64,000 nucleotides of DNA from Paraburkholderia phytofirmans PsJN (GCF_000020125.1 NC_010676.1:2604001-2668000), one strand, 5' to 3'. Shown: positions 27,540-36,848, counted from the stretch's first letter. Numbers and translations: made by a program. Notes: generated from the sequence alone by a model not told the origin.

Positions 27540-28261
27540 ATAAGGTCATCTGCAAATTTGATCCCCGACGCAATGGACGTTCCAGACACCCGGTATCGCG
27601 GCAGACCAAAAATTCCAGTGGCCGCCTTCGCAGCAGCACATGTGATACGCGTTACTGTACGCTGCACGTCCTCTAACCGGATCTGCCCAGGATGGCTATG
27701 CGGTGGTCAATGCATTCGGCACACACGACCGACCGCAAAGAGTTCTTCAACGTGCGGGTCTGTCAAGACAGCCTGAACAGGCGATCGCCAACGGCCCAAC
27801 GACTGTGCCCGGAGGATACGGTATCGTCCACTACGCCTCCCGTCGGGATATCAGCGAAGCCCTCCCTGTGCCGTTAAGCACGAGAACATAACCGGATGTA
27901 CCCGAATGAGCATCCACACCGCCTCACAACTCCTGTCTGAACGGAACAATCGAAAGAGACCCGAAAACCCGCTGGTCGCGATGATCGAACAACGCAAGCT
28001 GCGCTCGGCTGACCAGGTGGAACGCTCACTTCCGGACTTGTCTAGCGGTACGGCCTTCGACGCGCACTCCGTTGCCCTTGAGCTCGCCGCATTGGTCGCC
28101 GGCGGCCATTGCACGGGGTGCTACTGCCAGAAGCATAAAAAAGAAAGTAAGAGGTATGCCGATCGTAACTGCGGGGAATTTCGTCACCCGCATGTCCAGT
28201 CGACCAGATTGACCTAACAGCTAATGATTGCGCACGTCAGTGGCATCAGAACAAAATCCAA
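27540..28261. other. Intergenic, no gene recognised
   Basis: Upstream of DUF4396. A plus-strand frame at 27906-28217 (103 codons from an ATG) has a plausible first half but no family or strong ribosome site; I do not call it. Confidence 0.3.
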
Positions 28262-28606
28262 TCATCCAATCGAGGTTGGTCGACGCCTGCGTAATTTATC
28301 GAGAAAATTGCACAGGAATGCAGCCCCGTCTTCTTCAGACGGGTCGCACGGCCACTCACAGGGATTTCCTGCGCAGAAAGATTCATCGCGCTGGTCACCA
28401 GCAGACAGGATCCAGTCGGGCGCTATCCAGGCAGCCGGCGCTCCCGCATAGATGCAATGAAATCCGTCGGCTGTTCGGTAATCGACATTCCAGGTTTGCT
28501 CCTGTCGGAACTCTAGAATTGCACGGTTTTTGCGCCGGAACTGGACCGCATCGAGCCTTCTGCGTTGGCTCGCATGTTGGTCTCCACGCGATGCAACAAG
28601 GGCTCC
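28262..28606 (-). pseudogene. Relic related to the small protein at 30516-30770
   Basis: A 114-codon stretch open between stops with no ATG, GTG or TTG start. It contains QTWNVDYRTADGFHCIYAGA, which lines up with SEWVIVYRTAQGFCCMYHGV of the small gene 2 kb away (shared pattern W-V-YRTA-GF-C-Y-G). Downstream it is acidic and Cys-containing (EWPCDPSEEDG). Probably a diverged or decayed paralogue that lost its start. Confidence 0.45.
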
Positions 28607-28885
28607 TCATTTACGCGGAGCCTGACGAATCTTCAGTCGTGCCGTAAAGCTGAAGCCAGCTCTGAATTGCTGCGCGACCAGCATCTCAAAGAATCCAGCA
28701 AATGCGTCGGCCTTCCTTCGCCCACGCTGGCGCCGTTGTGCGCCCAAGCCCCCCCCGAAACCGCAATGATCGTCGCACGCCGGTGCCCTGGAACGCGGTT
28801 GTGCCTCGATCTTGGTCACATGAGGTCGAGTGCCGGTGGGGCCTGAAGGGATGCCAACATTCCGTATCGCTTTACGAGCAATGAC

Positions 28886-29128
28886 CTAGTGTTTGCTTAA
28901 ACGGCGACGCAACGAAGCACGCGCATGTTCGAGCGCCTGGTCGAGTGCAACTCGCTCGGTCACCCCAGATTGGCCCGACGTCGTGAATGGTTCGACGCAG
29001 GCATACACGGTCTCGCCTGACACCGCATGCCTTGCCATGGTGTCGACCCATACGCATCCCGCAGCGCACTCGTCCTTCGATGTCTCACTGATGATTTCAA
29101 AATCAGCATAAACGGCTGAGTCTTTCAT
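28886..29128 (-). CDS. Small conserved hypothetical protein (80 aa)
   Basis: MKDSAVYADFEIISETSKDE, then AAGCVWVDTMARHAVSGETV, and a helical, basic tail (LEHARASLRRRLSKH). A GGGGGGCTAC ribosome site precedes the ATG. The body looks like an intact small cytoplasmic domain with two cysteines. It belongs with the other short stress-island proteins of this replicon, but I cannot name its family. Palindrome A lies 220 bases upstream. Confidence 0.65.
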   Translation of the reverse strand: MKDSAVYADFEIISETSKDECAAGCVWVDTMARHAVSGETVYACVEPFTTSGQSGVTERVALDQALEHARASLRRRLSKH

Positions 29129-29351
29129 GTAGCCCCCACCCCCAAACCGGCGACCGATGTCAACCTCTCAAGTCTCCCGGCGAGATATCACATTCCGCTG
29201 GTCGATCACGCCGCTCAAACCATTCACACCCTGACCCAATCCATTGCGGCGAAAACCATCGACGGCGCAGGCCGCCGCTAGCGCCGGGTTGCGAGACACC
29301 TTGCCAACCAGTCACCGAGGCCGTCAGACGCGCACCGCATATCTTATTATA

Positions 29352-29366
29352 TGTCACCATGTGATG
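29352..29366. promoter_or_regulatory. Palindrome A, TGTCAC-CAT-GTGATG
   Basis: One of four near-identical 15-bp palindromes (consensus TGTCAC-N3-GTGACA) in intergenic DNA of the stress island. It lies between the small gene starting at 29128 (minus) and the MscS relic (plus). Probable operator, perhaps for the MarR protein at 32816-33241. Confidence 0.45.
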
Positions 29367-29499
29367 CAATTCCATGATCGACCAAATTTTTGTCCTTCAG
29401 TTGCGCGCCAAAATCGTCTGCGCCCCATCAGCTTTGATTGCTGAGAACGTGTTTCAGCTTTACGCGAAACCTGAGGCGCCGAGTGACAAAGCACTGGAT

Positions 29500-30150
29500 C
29501 GCATCGCGTGAGGATTGCGAACTTCGGGCCCAGGCATACCGTCACCCATGTTCTCGTGGCGGCACACGCAACCTTGTTCGTGCCGGAATTTCTGATTGTC
29601 CGCCTCAGCGTTATTCGGGGCGGTGTCCGTCCTTCAGAGCCCTCGCTACGACCTGTTTGCCTCGCCTGCGATTGGTCTAGGCGAGCCGTTAGAGATCGGC
29701 AACTTCATCGTGTTCGGCGATATTGCCGGCAGCATTGAATATATCGGACTCAAGACCACACGCGTCCGCAGTTTGAGCGGCGAGGAAATCGCTTGCAGCA
29801 ATACCGAAATACTCAAGAACACGATCCACAATACAAGCGCATGACGCAGCGGCGCATTGTCTTCGGGTTTCGCGTGACCTGTGACACGACTCCGGATCAG
29901 TTGCGTGCGAACCCGACAGATCCGCAGGCAGTAGAGGATGCGGGTGATACGCGCTTTGATCGTGCTCGCTAGCCGTTTGGGGACAGCTCGATGGACTTCG
30001 AGGTCGTCTGTTACGTCGCCGATCCTCCGTTCAATACCTACATGAAAATCCAGCGGAAAATCAATCTCAGCCTGATGAGCAAGTTTTCCGACGCACGCGT
30101 CAAATTTGCGTTCCCAACCGCACGCGTCACGTTGCCAGTGCTCCGGAGGG
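29500..30150 (+). pseudogene. MscS-type mechanosensitive channel, decayed
   Basis: Pieces of an MscS-family channel are found in three segments. 29596-29844: SASALFGAVSVLQSPRYDLF, then GEPLEIGNFIVFGDIAGSIE and YIGLKTTRVRSLSGEEIACS (the beta domain). 29842-29970: QRRIVFGFRVTCDTTPDQLR, then a TAG at about 29970. 29991-30150: MDFEVVCYVADPPFNTYMKI and KINLSLMSKFSDARVKFAFP. The frame changes at the TGA at 29842, a stop interrupts the C-terminal domain, and the N-terminal membrane helices are absent or unrecognisable. The pore helix is degraded, so no functional channel can be made. Confidence 0.85.
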
Positions 30151-30282
30151 GTCACTTCGCGCAGTCAGGCAGCGTTCCAGAACTAATGCCCACGCCCCCG
30201 GCGTTGCCGCAAGCGGACGGCAGATGGCTTGCGCAGCCACGCCCGTCACGCCACGACGGAGTGCGTTTCTGCTGGCTGCGCA

Positions 30283-30307
30283 AAAAAAGCCCGGCATTGC
30301 TGCCGGA
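30283..30307 (-). terminator. Rho-independent terminator (minus strand)
   Basis: Read on the minus strand: CCGGCA stem, GCAA loop, TGCCGG, then GC and seven T. A strong intrinsic terminator about 210 bases downstream of the small gene at 30516-30770 and the ClC unit. Confidence 0.8.
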
Positions 30308-30515
30308 CCGTAGAAAGGTTGCCCCTCACTGTGTGGGGCTACCCTGACGTGAATCACGACGCCGCCCTTGCATGCAGATTCGGTATCGGATGACTGAGAC
30401 TAGTAATGCTTTATTAAATGCAGCTTAAGCGCTACGAAACCTGGTGCCAACATTCCAGTGACTGTCGCTTGCTTTCGTGTCTCCCTAAGTTCCAATGACC
30501 TCGCTCGCCGGCGAG

Positions 30516-30770
30516 TCATAACCCGATGAAATACGTTTCCACCTCCATTTCTTCCGACCATAGCTGAACGTCAAGCATCTCGCCAAATTCCACGGCGACA
30601 CCGTGATACATGCAGCAGAACCCCTGTGCCGTCCGGTAAACAATCACCCATTCGGAATCGGCAGTTGTCCCGGTCTCTGACTGGGCGGCCCATACCCGCC
30701 GGAACATCTCGAGATGCAGTGCCTTGCCAAGGCGTTTGCACATTGCCTCTGTATCGTGTACGAGTTTCAT
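30516..30770 (-). CDS. Small conserved hypothetical protein (84 aa)
   Basis: Starts MKLVHDTEAMCKRLGKALHL with an excellent AGGAGG site 7 bases upstream. The middle carries SEWVIVYRTAQGFCCMYHGV and the end LWSEEMEVETYFIGL is acidic. Soluble, no membrane segment. Its family is not recognised, but a relic with the same W-V-YRTA-GF-C-Y-G core lies at 28262-28606. It is downstream of the ClC gene (82-base gap, same strand), so it may have been part of that transcript. Confidence 0.7.
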   Translation of the reverse strand: MKLVHDTEAMCKRLGKALHLEMFRRVWAAQSETGTTADSEWVIVYRTAQGFCCMYHGVAVEFGEMLDVQLWSEEMEVETYFIGL

Positions 30771-30852
30771 CGGTCTTCCTCCTTCGACAGCAGCGCACTG
30801 CGGGCTGCGGTCACGAAAGCAAAATGGTCGCGAAAATCGGGGCTTCCCTAGC

Positions 30853-32721
30853 TTAGCCCGGGAAAATCCTGATGCTCCCTGCCACAGCATCCGCTATGTG
30901 CTCTTTCGCTATGACGCCAAGCACGCGCGCTGGAGCATTTGCGTCGCGTTGCGTTAGCACGACCGCCATCACTGCGTGTTGCTTCCAGAGCCTGGAGATA
31001 ACGCTGAAGGCGACATCCTTTTCCTGCACCACGATGAAATTACGCTGGGCCAGCGTCCCCAACTCGATACCCGAGTCGCTCTGACTGACCGCGCGCCGCA
31101 GCCCCGTATTGATGCGCAACACGCCATAGATCTCCTGCTGCCTCGTCACGACAATATGCCGGAACGCGGGACCTTCAAGATGGGCCATCAGGTCACGAAA
31201 AGGTACCCTCCCATCGAGCACCAGTACATCAGTCTCCATGACGTGGGCGGCGTTTTGAACGAGAAACATGTTGGCGTGCAAGGCATTGGGAATCGGATGC
31301 CCTCGCCGCACGAGCTTGAGCGTATAGATACTCTCAGGGGAAAACAGCCGACGCGCGCCCAGGCTGAATGCCACCGCGATAATCATTGGCAGCACGATGT
31401 CGTAGTCCCGCGTCATCTCGAAGATCATGGCCACGGCCGTCATTGCCGCCCCCGTCCCGCCGCCCACCATGGCACCCATGCCCACCATTGCGAAGGCCGG
31501 CACGCTGACGGGAGCGCCCGGCACGGCCATTGTAATGAAGGACGCAAATGCGGCGCCGAGCGCCGCGCCGATGAAAAGCGACGGCGAGAACACGCCACCT
31601 GAGGAGCCAGATCCAAGACTGACGGACGTCGCCAATGTCTTGCAAAGGGCGAGTAACAGGAGAAACCCACCTCCCTGAAGCTGACCGTAAAGGGTTGCCT
31701 GAATGGTCGCATATCCCACACCCTCAACGTAGTAGTGTCCCGCGTAGCGCCACAGCAGGTACATCGTCAGCCCGACAATCAGCATGCCTAGCGCGTGGCG
31801 CCGGTAACGTCCGGGTACCTGGTCGAATGCATCTTCTGCCCAATGCAGCGAACGGATCAGCAATGCGGCCGCCGCGCCGGTAATTCCGCCCAGCAGCGCA
31901 TAAAGCACGAGTGTCAGGACGCCACCCGGTTCGTTCGAGATCGCGCCCAACTGTGCGGGCACGAAAAACGCAGGCGCTGCGCCGAAAAACAGGCGACCGA
32001 GAAAAGTCGCCGTGCCTGTGGCTAGAGCCACAGGCAGAAACGTGTTAACACTGATCTCAGGCATCATAAGTTCGGTAGCGAACAGCACGCCACCGATTGG
32101 CGTATTGAAGGTCGCGGCGATACCTGCGCCCGCCCCCGCCGCAACGAGCGTAATGCGCTGTCACGCGGTCATCCGGACCAGTTGCCCGAGTGTTGAACCG
32201 AGCGCCGACCCTATCTGGATGATCGGGCCTTCACGCCCAACTGCCGCGCCGGATCCGATCGCGAGTGCCGACGCAATCGATTTCACTACAGCGACTACAG
32301 GCCTGATAACACCACGCTTGTAGTAAATCGCATCCATTACTTCTGGTACGCCATGCCCTTTTGCTTCCGACGCAAATGTGCTCACTATCCACGTGACAGC
32401 GAGGCCGCCCACAACAGGAACGAGAATCACGAACATGCCCCAAGGGGACGCCGGGGTGAATTGACTCGCGTCGTACATGAACGAGAACCGTCCGAGAAAG
32501 AAGGCATTGTGGACGAGCCCTATCAGTGCGCGAAATACAACGGCGCCTAGCCCGGTTACGATACCCACGGCGAAGGCAAGTACGCATAGCCAACGCAGAC
32601 CAACCGGGGCGCCCGAATCGTCTTCCTGCTGAGTTGACTGCTGGGGCTGCGCTGCCGACACCTTGACGTGCCGAGGATTGATGGTCGCTGAACTTTCAGT
32701 CTGATCCGGTCCATCGCTCAT
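30853..32721 (-). pseudogene. ClC chloride channel with CBS domains, interrupted by one in-frame TGA
   Basis: From ATG 32721 (GGAG upstream) the frame gives an N-terminal cytoplasmic tail, the first ClC membrane part with KGHGVPEVMDAIYY and VGREGPIIQIGSALG, and then ...LVRMTA followed by TGA (32161-32163). In the same frame it resumes QRITLVAAGAGAGIAATFNT, PIGGVLFATELM, SLGSGSSGGVFSPSLFIG, the rest of the membrane domain and two CBS domains (METDVLVLDGRVPFRDLMAH; AQRNFIVVQEKDVAFSVISR). Relatives usually have Arg before QR-TLVAAGAG, so CGA to TGA is the likely change. Without readthrough it yields a 186-residue fragment. It could be a sequencing error. Total 622 codons, otherwise intact. Confidence 0.9.
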
Positions 32722-32815
32722 GTCCTGACTCCGTCGAAGCAAGAATTGCTCTGTACACAGCGTAGGGCACGGAACTCGTTGCTACCAGAGAAATGATGGC
32801 CGCCTGAATGCGGCA

Positions 32816-33241
32816 TCAAGGCGTGTCGGCGTCAGACTTGAAAGCCCATCCAAAGGACTGGATCTCGGTCTTGTGCAGCAGCGCGAGCCTCCCTAGACAC
32901 TGCCGGCCCTTCTTTAACAGGTGCACCTCCACCTGCCGCCGGTCTTCTACGCTTGGCCTGCGCGCAACAAGGCCGGCCGCCTCACAACGGGAAACGAGCG
33001 CCACTGTTCCGTGCGGAGACGCCTGCAGCCGCTCCGCCAGTTCCCCGACGGTCGCCCAGTCCCGGCCCGCGAAGCCGCCGATATGCAGCAGCAACATATA
33101 CTGCAACGGTGTGATGCCCTCTGCGTGCACTATTTCTTCCGAGAAATGCAGGAAACGCCTCAGCTGATAGCGGAAATCGGATAACTCCTGCAGCTCCCTC
33201 TTGGTCAGCTCGTCAGGGCCGTGGCGTTTTTTTGAAACCAT
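32816..33241 (-). CDS. MarR-family transcriptional regulator
   Basis: 141 aa, winged helix: ITPLQYMLLLHIGGFAGRDW, then ATVGELAERLQASPHGTVAL (recognition helix), the wing SVEDRRQVEVHLLKKGRQCL. Dimerisation helices flank it (LSDFRYQLRRFLHFSEEIVH). MarR proteins usually repress their own and adjacent genes and are released by a small ligand or oxidation; this one has cysteines in SRCEAAG and RQCLG. Palindrome B (33279-33293) is 38 bases ahead of the start, well placed for autoregulation. It lies 94 bases upstream of the broken ClC gene in the same orientation, so those may be co-transcribed. ATG follows a short GGAG-poor leader. Confidence 0.9.
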   Translation of the reverse strand: MVSKKRHGPDELTKRELQELSDFRYQLRRFLHFSEEIVHAEGITPLQYMLLLHIGGFAGRDWATVGELAERLQASPHGTVALVSRCEAAGLVARRPSVEDRRQVEVHLLKKGRQCLGRLALLHKTEIQSFGWAFKSDADTP

Positions 33242-33278
33242 GATCCTGTTCTCCCGTGTCGTTGCCAGAATTGAAATA

Positions 33279-33293
33279 TGTCATCCCGTGACC
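33279..33293. promoter_or_regulatory. Palindrome B, TGTCAT-CCC-GTGACC
   Basis: Copy of the island palindrome, 38 bases upstream of the MarR start codon. The best candidate for an autoregulatory operator. Confidence 0.5.
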
Positions 33294-33646
33294 TGACTAG
33301 ATGTCGGTCGCTGACCGTTTGGCCTCATCCCAGATGATACTGAACAGGCGGCCAGCTGCGCCACAGCAGCCTGCTGGACGGGCTCCGTGCGATGGATGGC
33401 AGTAGTTCCGCGTGGCCCGATGCCAGCGGGCACCCCAACGTCCGTGACACATCCGGGCTTTGCCACGGCGCCCGGCCCGCCGGCGCTCACCGGCGGCGCC
33501 AGGATCGCCGGAAGCGACCCGCCCCTGGTAGCCTGAACAGCCACCTTGCGCGAAGACTGGCACAACGAAGACGATCACCACCCGCTCCTGCCGAAAAGCT
33601 TCGTTCCGCCCCCGTGCACCCGCCGGAGCGCAATGCTATTGGCATC

Positions 33647-33661
33647 AGTCACGATGTGACA
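33647..33661. promoter_or_regulatory. Palindrome C, AGTCAC-GAT-GTGACA
   Basis: Copy of the island palindrome, 235 bases upstream of the DUF1840 gene on the plus strand. It has perfect GTCAC/GTGAC arms with the same three-base spacer. Confidence 0.5.
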
Positions 33662-33895
33662 TAAACTGGAAGTGAGACCTCCTATGGATGGAACTCAGGC
33701 GAGGTCATCGGGGCCAGCACTCACGACCGGCAGCTTGCAGAGCGTCCATGGGGCGGCGTTCACTACCTGGTCAAACCTGGCAGCCGGCTCCAGCCGCGCA
33801 GGAGGTTTGCTGCGCGAGCGCGCCAGGTGGGAATGGCGAGTCCGCCGGCTGGCAGGCTGCTATTTAACTATCGGCACGTACAGGGAGATCTCATC

Positions 33896-34225
33896 ATGCT
33901 GGTTACTTTCCGTTCACCGGCCTCGCCCGACGTAATCATGCTCAAGAATCTCGCCCAGTATCTGCTGGGACTTATCGGCAAGCATCTGGAGACTATAGGA
34001 GTCATTCAGCACGCTGAACTGTCCCGGGCAATTAATCGGTTGGAGACCGCGATCTCTGAAGAAGCACAGGCGGATGTCGCACTCGAATCGCTCTATCACG
34101 TGCCAGATGCGCATGGCCACACGACGGGCGAAGATCACCGGGGCCTTGCTCAGCGGGCGTGGCCACTGCTCGATATGATGCGTGAAGCGAGCCGACAGAA
34201 TGTTGATATTATTTGGGGGCTCTAG
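33896..34225 (+). CDS. DUF1840 domain-containing protein
   Basis: 109 aa, soluble. Family landmarks: MLVTFRSPASPDVIMLKNLA, QYLLGLIGKHLETIGVI, and the C-terminal QRAWPLLDMMREASRQNVDI then IWG. GGGAGA sits ahead of ATG 33896. DUF1840 proteins are small, beta-proteobacterial and of unknown function. It is preceded by palindrome C and divergent from the MarR gene, so it is a candidate target of that regulator. Confidence 0.9.
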   Translation: MLVTFRSPASPDVIMLKNLAQYLLGLIGKHLETIGVIQHAELSRAINRLETAISEEAQADVALESLYHVPDAHGHTTGEDHRGLAQRAWPLLDMMREASRQNVDIIWGL

Positions 34226-34350
34226 TGGTAGCAGGCGTTGCCAGACGGGTTCAGAGCAACCTGATGGTTTCCGTAGCGCGATGCGCAGGGCATTGATGCG
34301 GTCGCATTCTGCCCCTCGGATCTGACTCCAAAACGGACCTCGCCAAACAC

Positions 34351-34746
34351 ATGTCCCGGATTTCTCTTCTTCGCGCAGCGGTTGCCCCAGCTGTACTCGC
34401 GCTATTCTGCCTCTGTACAGACCTGTCACATGCCATGTCTCGGAACGAGGTTACTTCAGTCGCGCCAGGCCCGGTGCCCGCTACCCGATGGATCAAACGG
34501 GCGGTCCTTCCGGATAACAGTGTGCCAGGATGTCCCTGCTATTCAACAGGCGTTGCAGCCAGAATAGTGGACGTTTATGGACTGGGTGCGCTAGGCGTAA
34601 TGGCGGAAGGGCCCTTTGTCCTGCCGCGGTGGCATATTCGCGCTTTCCACGCCGACTCGAACCCCAACCGATGGCACCCCGTGAAGCAGGACGAACTTTA
34701 CCCTGCCCGCGGCCAGCATGTCCTGTTCGCTTGGCCTGAGATCTGA
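34351..34746 (+). CDS. Exported hypothetical protein (131 aa)
   Basis: Signal peptide MSRISLLRAAVAPAVLALFC with cleavage after LSHA. The mature domain holds VPGCPCYSTGVAARIVDVYG (a C-P-C pair) and PRWHIRAFHADSNPNRWHPV, ending in a Trp/Pro-rich stretch. It could be a small periplasmic thiol or binding protein; no family recognised. It follows the DUF1840 gene by 125 bases and is convergent with the universal stress protein. Confidence 0.6.
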   Translation: MSRISLLRAAVAPAVLALFCLCTDLSHAMSRNEVTSVAPGPVPATRWIKRAVLPDNSVPGCPCYSTGVAARIVDVYGLGALGVMAEGPFVLPRWHIRAFHADSNPNRWHPVKQDELYPARGQHVLFAWPEI

Positions 34747-34811
34747 CCGCAAGCCTGCGTTCGGGTCAACCTCCGGCTTGGCGGGCAACCTGTCGTCCCC
34801 GGGACAGTGCC

Positions 34812-34835
34812 AAGTCATCACCTAGTCGATGACTT
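34812..34835. repeat. Perfect inverted repeat between convergent genes
   Basis: AAGTCATC and GATGACTT, 8-bp arms with an 8-base loop, covering the stop codon of the minus-strand stress-protein gene. No T-run, so at best a weak terminator or mRNA end stabiliser. Confidence 0.45.
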
Positions 34836-35256
34836 CAAACAGCACGCCACACGATACACGGTCCAGCAGCGCCAGATGACTTCCGCCAGCCAGCCAGCGC
34901 GTCACAAATCCTCCGTGTCGGTGGCCAATCACAATCAGATCCGCGCTCAAGGAATTGGCAAGATTTGAAATCTGTTCGGTCGCATCGCCCACCGCAGAAT
35001 GCGCCGTTGCGCTTACCCCCCATGACTGCAGCTTTGCGATACCTTCCTGCAGTATTTGCCTCGCGGCATTTTCATCAATGTCGAATTTCATAGACGAAAA
35101 CGCGTCGTAGCCTGCTGGCCACCATGCCAGATCAAGAATGGCCAAAAGGTGCGTCTCGGCATCGAGGTGCCTGGCCAGTGCAGCGCCGCAACGTAATGCC
35201 CGCTGCCCTTCGGGCGTCCCGTCATAACAAAGAAGAATCCGGTCGAACGGCGCCAT
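34822..35256 (-). CDS. Universal stress protein family (UspA domain)
   Basis: 144 aa single Usp domain. Opens FDRILLCYDGTPEGQRALRC with the strand/Asp of the nucleotide site, and ends with the ATP-binding signature form ADLIVIGHRHGGFVTRWLAG then GSHLALLDRVSCGVLF (G-2x-G-9x-G-S-type loop). Cytoplasmic, usually induced in stasis, low oxygen or membrane stress. It lies 60 bases downstream from the small membrane protein gene on the same strand, which suggests co-transcription under palindrome D. Confidence 0.9.
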   Translation of the reverse strand: MAPFDRILLCYDGTPEGQRALRCGAALARHLDAETHLLAILDLAWWPAGYDAFSSMKFDIDENAARQILQEGIAKLQSWGVSATAHSAVGDATEQISNLANSLSADLIVIGHRHGGFVTRWLAGGSHLALLDRVSCGVLFEVID

Positions 35257-35316
35257 TGTCGCCTCCCACGCGGGCAGGTCTCGTGTTCAAGGGGGTTGCA
35301 CTTTCCATCGCCACGG

Positions 35317-35502
35317 TCAGGTGAACATCGGAACCGTTTCGATCAGTACAACGCCCAGCAGCGCCCCAACCAGGGCGCCGATCAGCTTCGGATGCCATCG
35401 ATCGAGATGAAGCGTGATCAGGAGACTGCCGAAAAGGATCACGCCGAGAAACGCAAACGCGACCACGAGATAGACGAGTTCGAAATCATTGTCGATCACC
35501 AT
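35317..35502 (-). CDS. Small two-helix membrane protein (61 aa)
   Basis: MVIDNDFELVYLVVAFAFLG, then VILFGSLLITLHLDRWHPKL and IGALVGALLGVVLIETVPMF: two membrane helices separated by a short HLDRWHPK turn. The ATG at 35502 has GGAG six bases ahead; an upstream in-frame start at 35586 would add a charged 28-residue tail with no ribosome site. No family recognised; such small proteins often modulate transporters. Encoded just ahead of the universal stress protein. Palindrome D lies 95 bases upstream. Confidence 0.65.
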   Translation of the reverse strand: MVIDNDFELVYLVVAFAFLGVILFGSLLITLHLDRWHPKLIGALVGALLGVVLIETVPMFT

Positions 35503-35596
35503 GACTTTCTCCGGATTGCGGCATAACGTCCGAAGACGCCGCGACAGTATTGTCAGGACATTGTCATCTGACGGGTCGTGTCGCACCCTCGCTTTA

Positions 35597-35611
35597 TGTC
35601 ACTCCATGATA
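35597..35611. promoter_or_regulatory. Palindrome D, TGTCAC-TCC-ATGATA
   Basis: Fourth copy of the island palindrome, with a longer outer symmetry TATGT...ACATA (35595-35614). It is upstream of the small membrane protein/Usp pair (minus) and about 340 bases upstream of the YfdX gene (plus). Confidence 0.45.
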
Positions 35612-35951
35612 CATACCGGCAGCATAGACGACCATGAGGGAAACCACCCGTCATAGTGATACGACGGCAACCTCAGACCCGAGTCCCAGCCCCGAACCCT
35701 AAAATCAGGTGTTCGAGCTTCACCGATGTGCAAATCGTACTTCTACAGGAAGCAGCCATCGGGGGTTTTGATTGACATTTTCGATTTACATTTAAGGGAT
35801 GCTTAAGAGTCTGCCTCTACCTTTGAACTGTCGATCACGCCCGTGGACATCCCCAGCGCAAGACGGTCAGTGTCCATCGAATGGCTCACCCGGGCCTTCA
35901 GCATTTGCATCTGCAAGCGCTGGTTGCCGTCACTCTTTAAGGAGAGGAAAA

Positions 35952-36674
35952 ATGTTCAATTCAGGCATGAAACGCACGGCAATACTCGTCGCCGCATTTG
36001 CAACGTGCGCCTGCAGCTTCGCAAGCGCGAATGCCGCGCAACCCTCCGCCACGCCCGTGTCTGACATCGGACGGCTCTCGGCTAAAGGTAGTCAGGCATT
36101 CCAGGACATCCAGCAGGCGCGACTGGCGATATTCAGTGGCCGTCCAGCTCAGGCGACAAAGCTGGTCAAGGAAGCACAGGCGTCGATGAACGCAGCACAG
36201 GCGGATGACACCGCGTTTCTGAAAGCAGAGTCAGATCTCAAGACACCACCGTCCATGAAATACCAGTCGAGTTCCGCGAAAAGTACCACACCGGTTTCCT
36301 GGCTGCCGGTCGGCGCGGATGTGACGGTCACTGACGACTTCGCCGCCAGACCATCCCAGGCCAAGGCCGTCGCATCCGCAAATGAGCAGTTGAAGAGCGG
36401 CAGGCCAGGCGCCGCCATGAAGGTACTCAAACTGGCCGATGTCAACGTGTCCTATACGATGGCGGTCGTGCCGCTCAAGCAGACCATCGCCGACGTCGAC
36501 AAGGCGGCAGGCCTGCTGTCGATGGACAAGTACTACGAAGCCAATCAGACGTTGAAAGAGGTCCAGGATAGCGTCCGCTATGACTGGGTGGATCTGAAAG
36601 CGCTTCCGCAACCGGTCCACGCGGTGGCCAAAAATGATATCGCCGGCCCGGCTTCCGGAACAATGGCCAAATAA
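35952..36674 (+). CDS. YfdX family exported protein
   Basis: 240 aa. GGAGAGG precedes ATG 35952; the signal peptide is MKRTAILVAAFATCACSFAS with cleavage after ANA. The YfdX domain follows: SDIGRLSAKGSQAFQDIQQA, RLAIFSGRPAQATKLVKEAQ, VTVTDDFAARPSQAKAVASA, and YYEANQTLKEVQDSVRYDWV. YfdX-type proteins are periplasmic; the E. coli gene is part of an acid/EvgA-controlled cluster, and Salmonella relatives affect drug susceptibility. Here it is in an ion- and stress-related island, in keeping with that. A TTGACA stands at 35772-35777 but no matching -10 was clear. Confidence 0.92.
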   Translation: MFNSGMKRTAILVAAFATCACSFASANAAQPSATPVSDIGRLSAKGSQAFQDIQQARLAIFSGRPAQATKLVKEAQASMNAAQADDTAFLKAESDLKTPPSMKYQSSSAKSTTPVSWLPVGADVTVTDDFAARPSQAKAVASANEQLKSGRPGAAMKVLKLADVNVSYTMAVVPLKQTIADVDKAAGLLSMDKYYEANQTLKEVQDSVRYDWVDLKALPQPVHAVAKNDIAGPASGTMAK

Positions 36675-36848
36675 GGTTGCGTGCAAACAGCCGAGCCCAT
36701 CGTAAGCAAGCCGTGCGGAACAGGTATGTGTCCGCTGCAAAGCTTTGAACACTTGCCTTTACAGCTACACTGTGTTCTTGGGCGCACTTTATTTCCTTCG
36801 CGCTTTGCGCGATATATCGCGAAGAACCGCTTGCTTCAGGGCTCCTGA

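Larger units (their letters stand above)
33242..33895. promoter_or_regulatory. Divergent region between marR and the DUF1840 gene
   Basis: 654 bases with palindromes B and C (354 bases apart) and no supported gene. A CAGCAGCCTGCTG inverted repeat also lies near 33365-33380. Probably the control region of both divergent units. Confidence 0.45.

Noticed and set aside
27906..28217. 103-codon plus-strand frame as a possible gene
   Set aside because: No family, weak ribosome site, composition drifts in the second half; left as intergenic.
34812..34835. Hairpin as a rho-independent terminator
   Set aside because: No T-run on either strand, so reported only as an inverted repeat.
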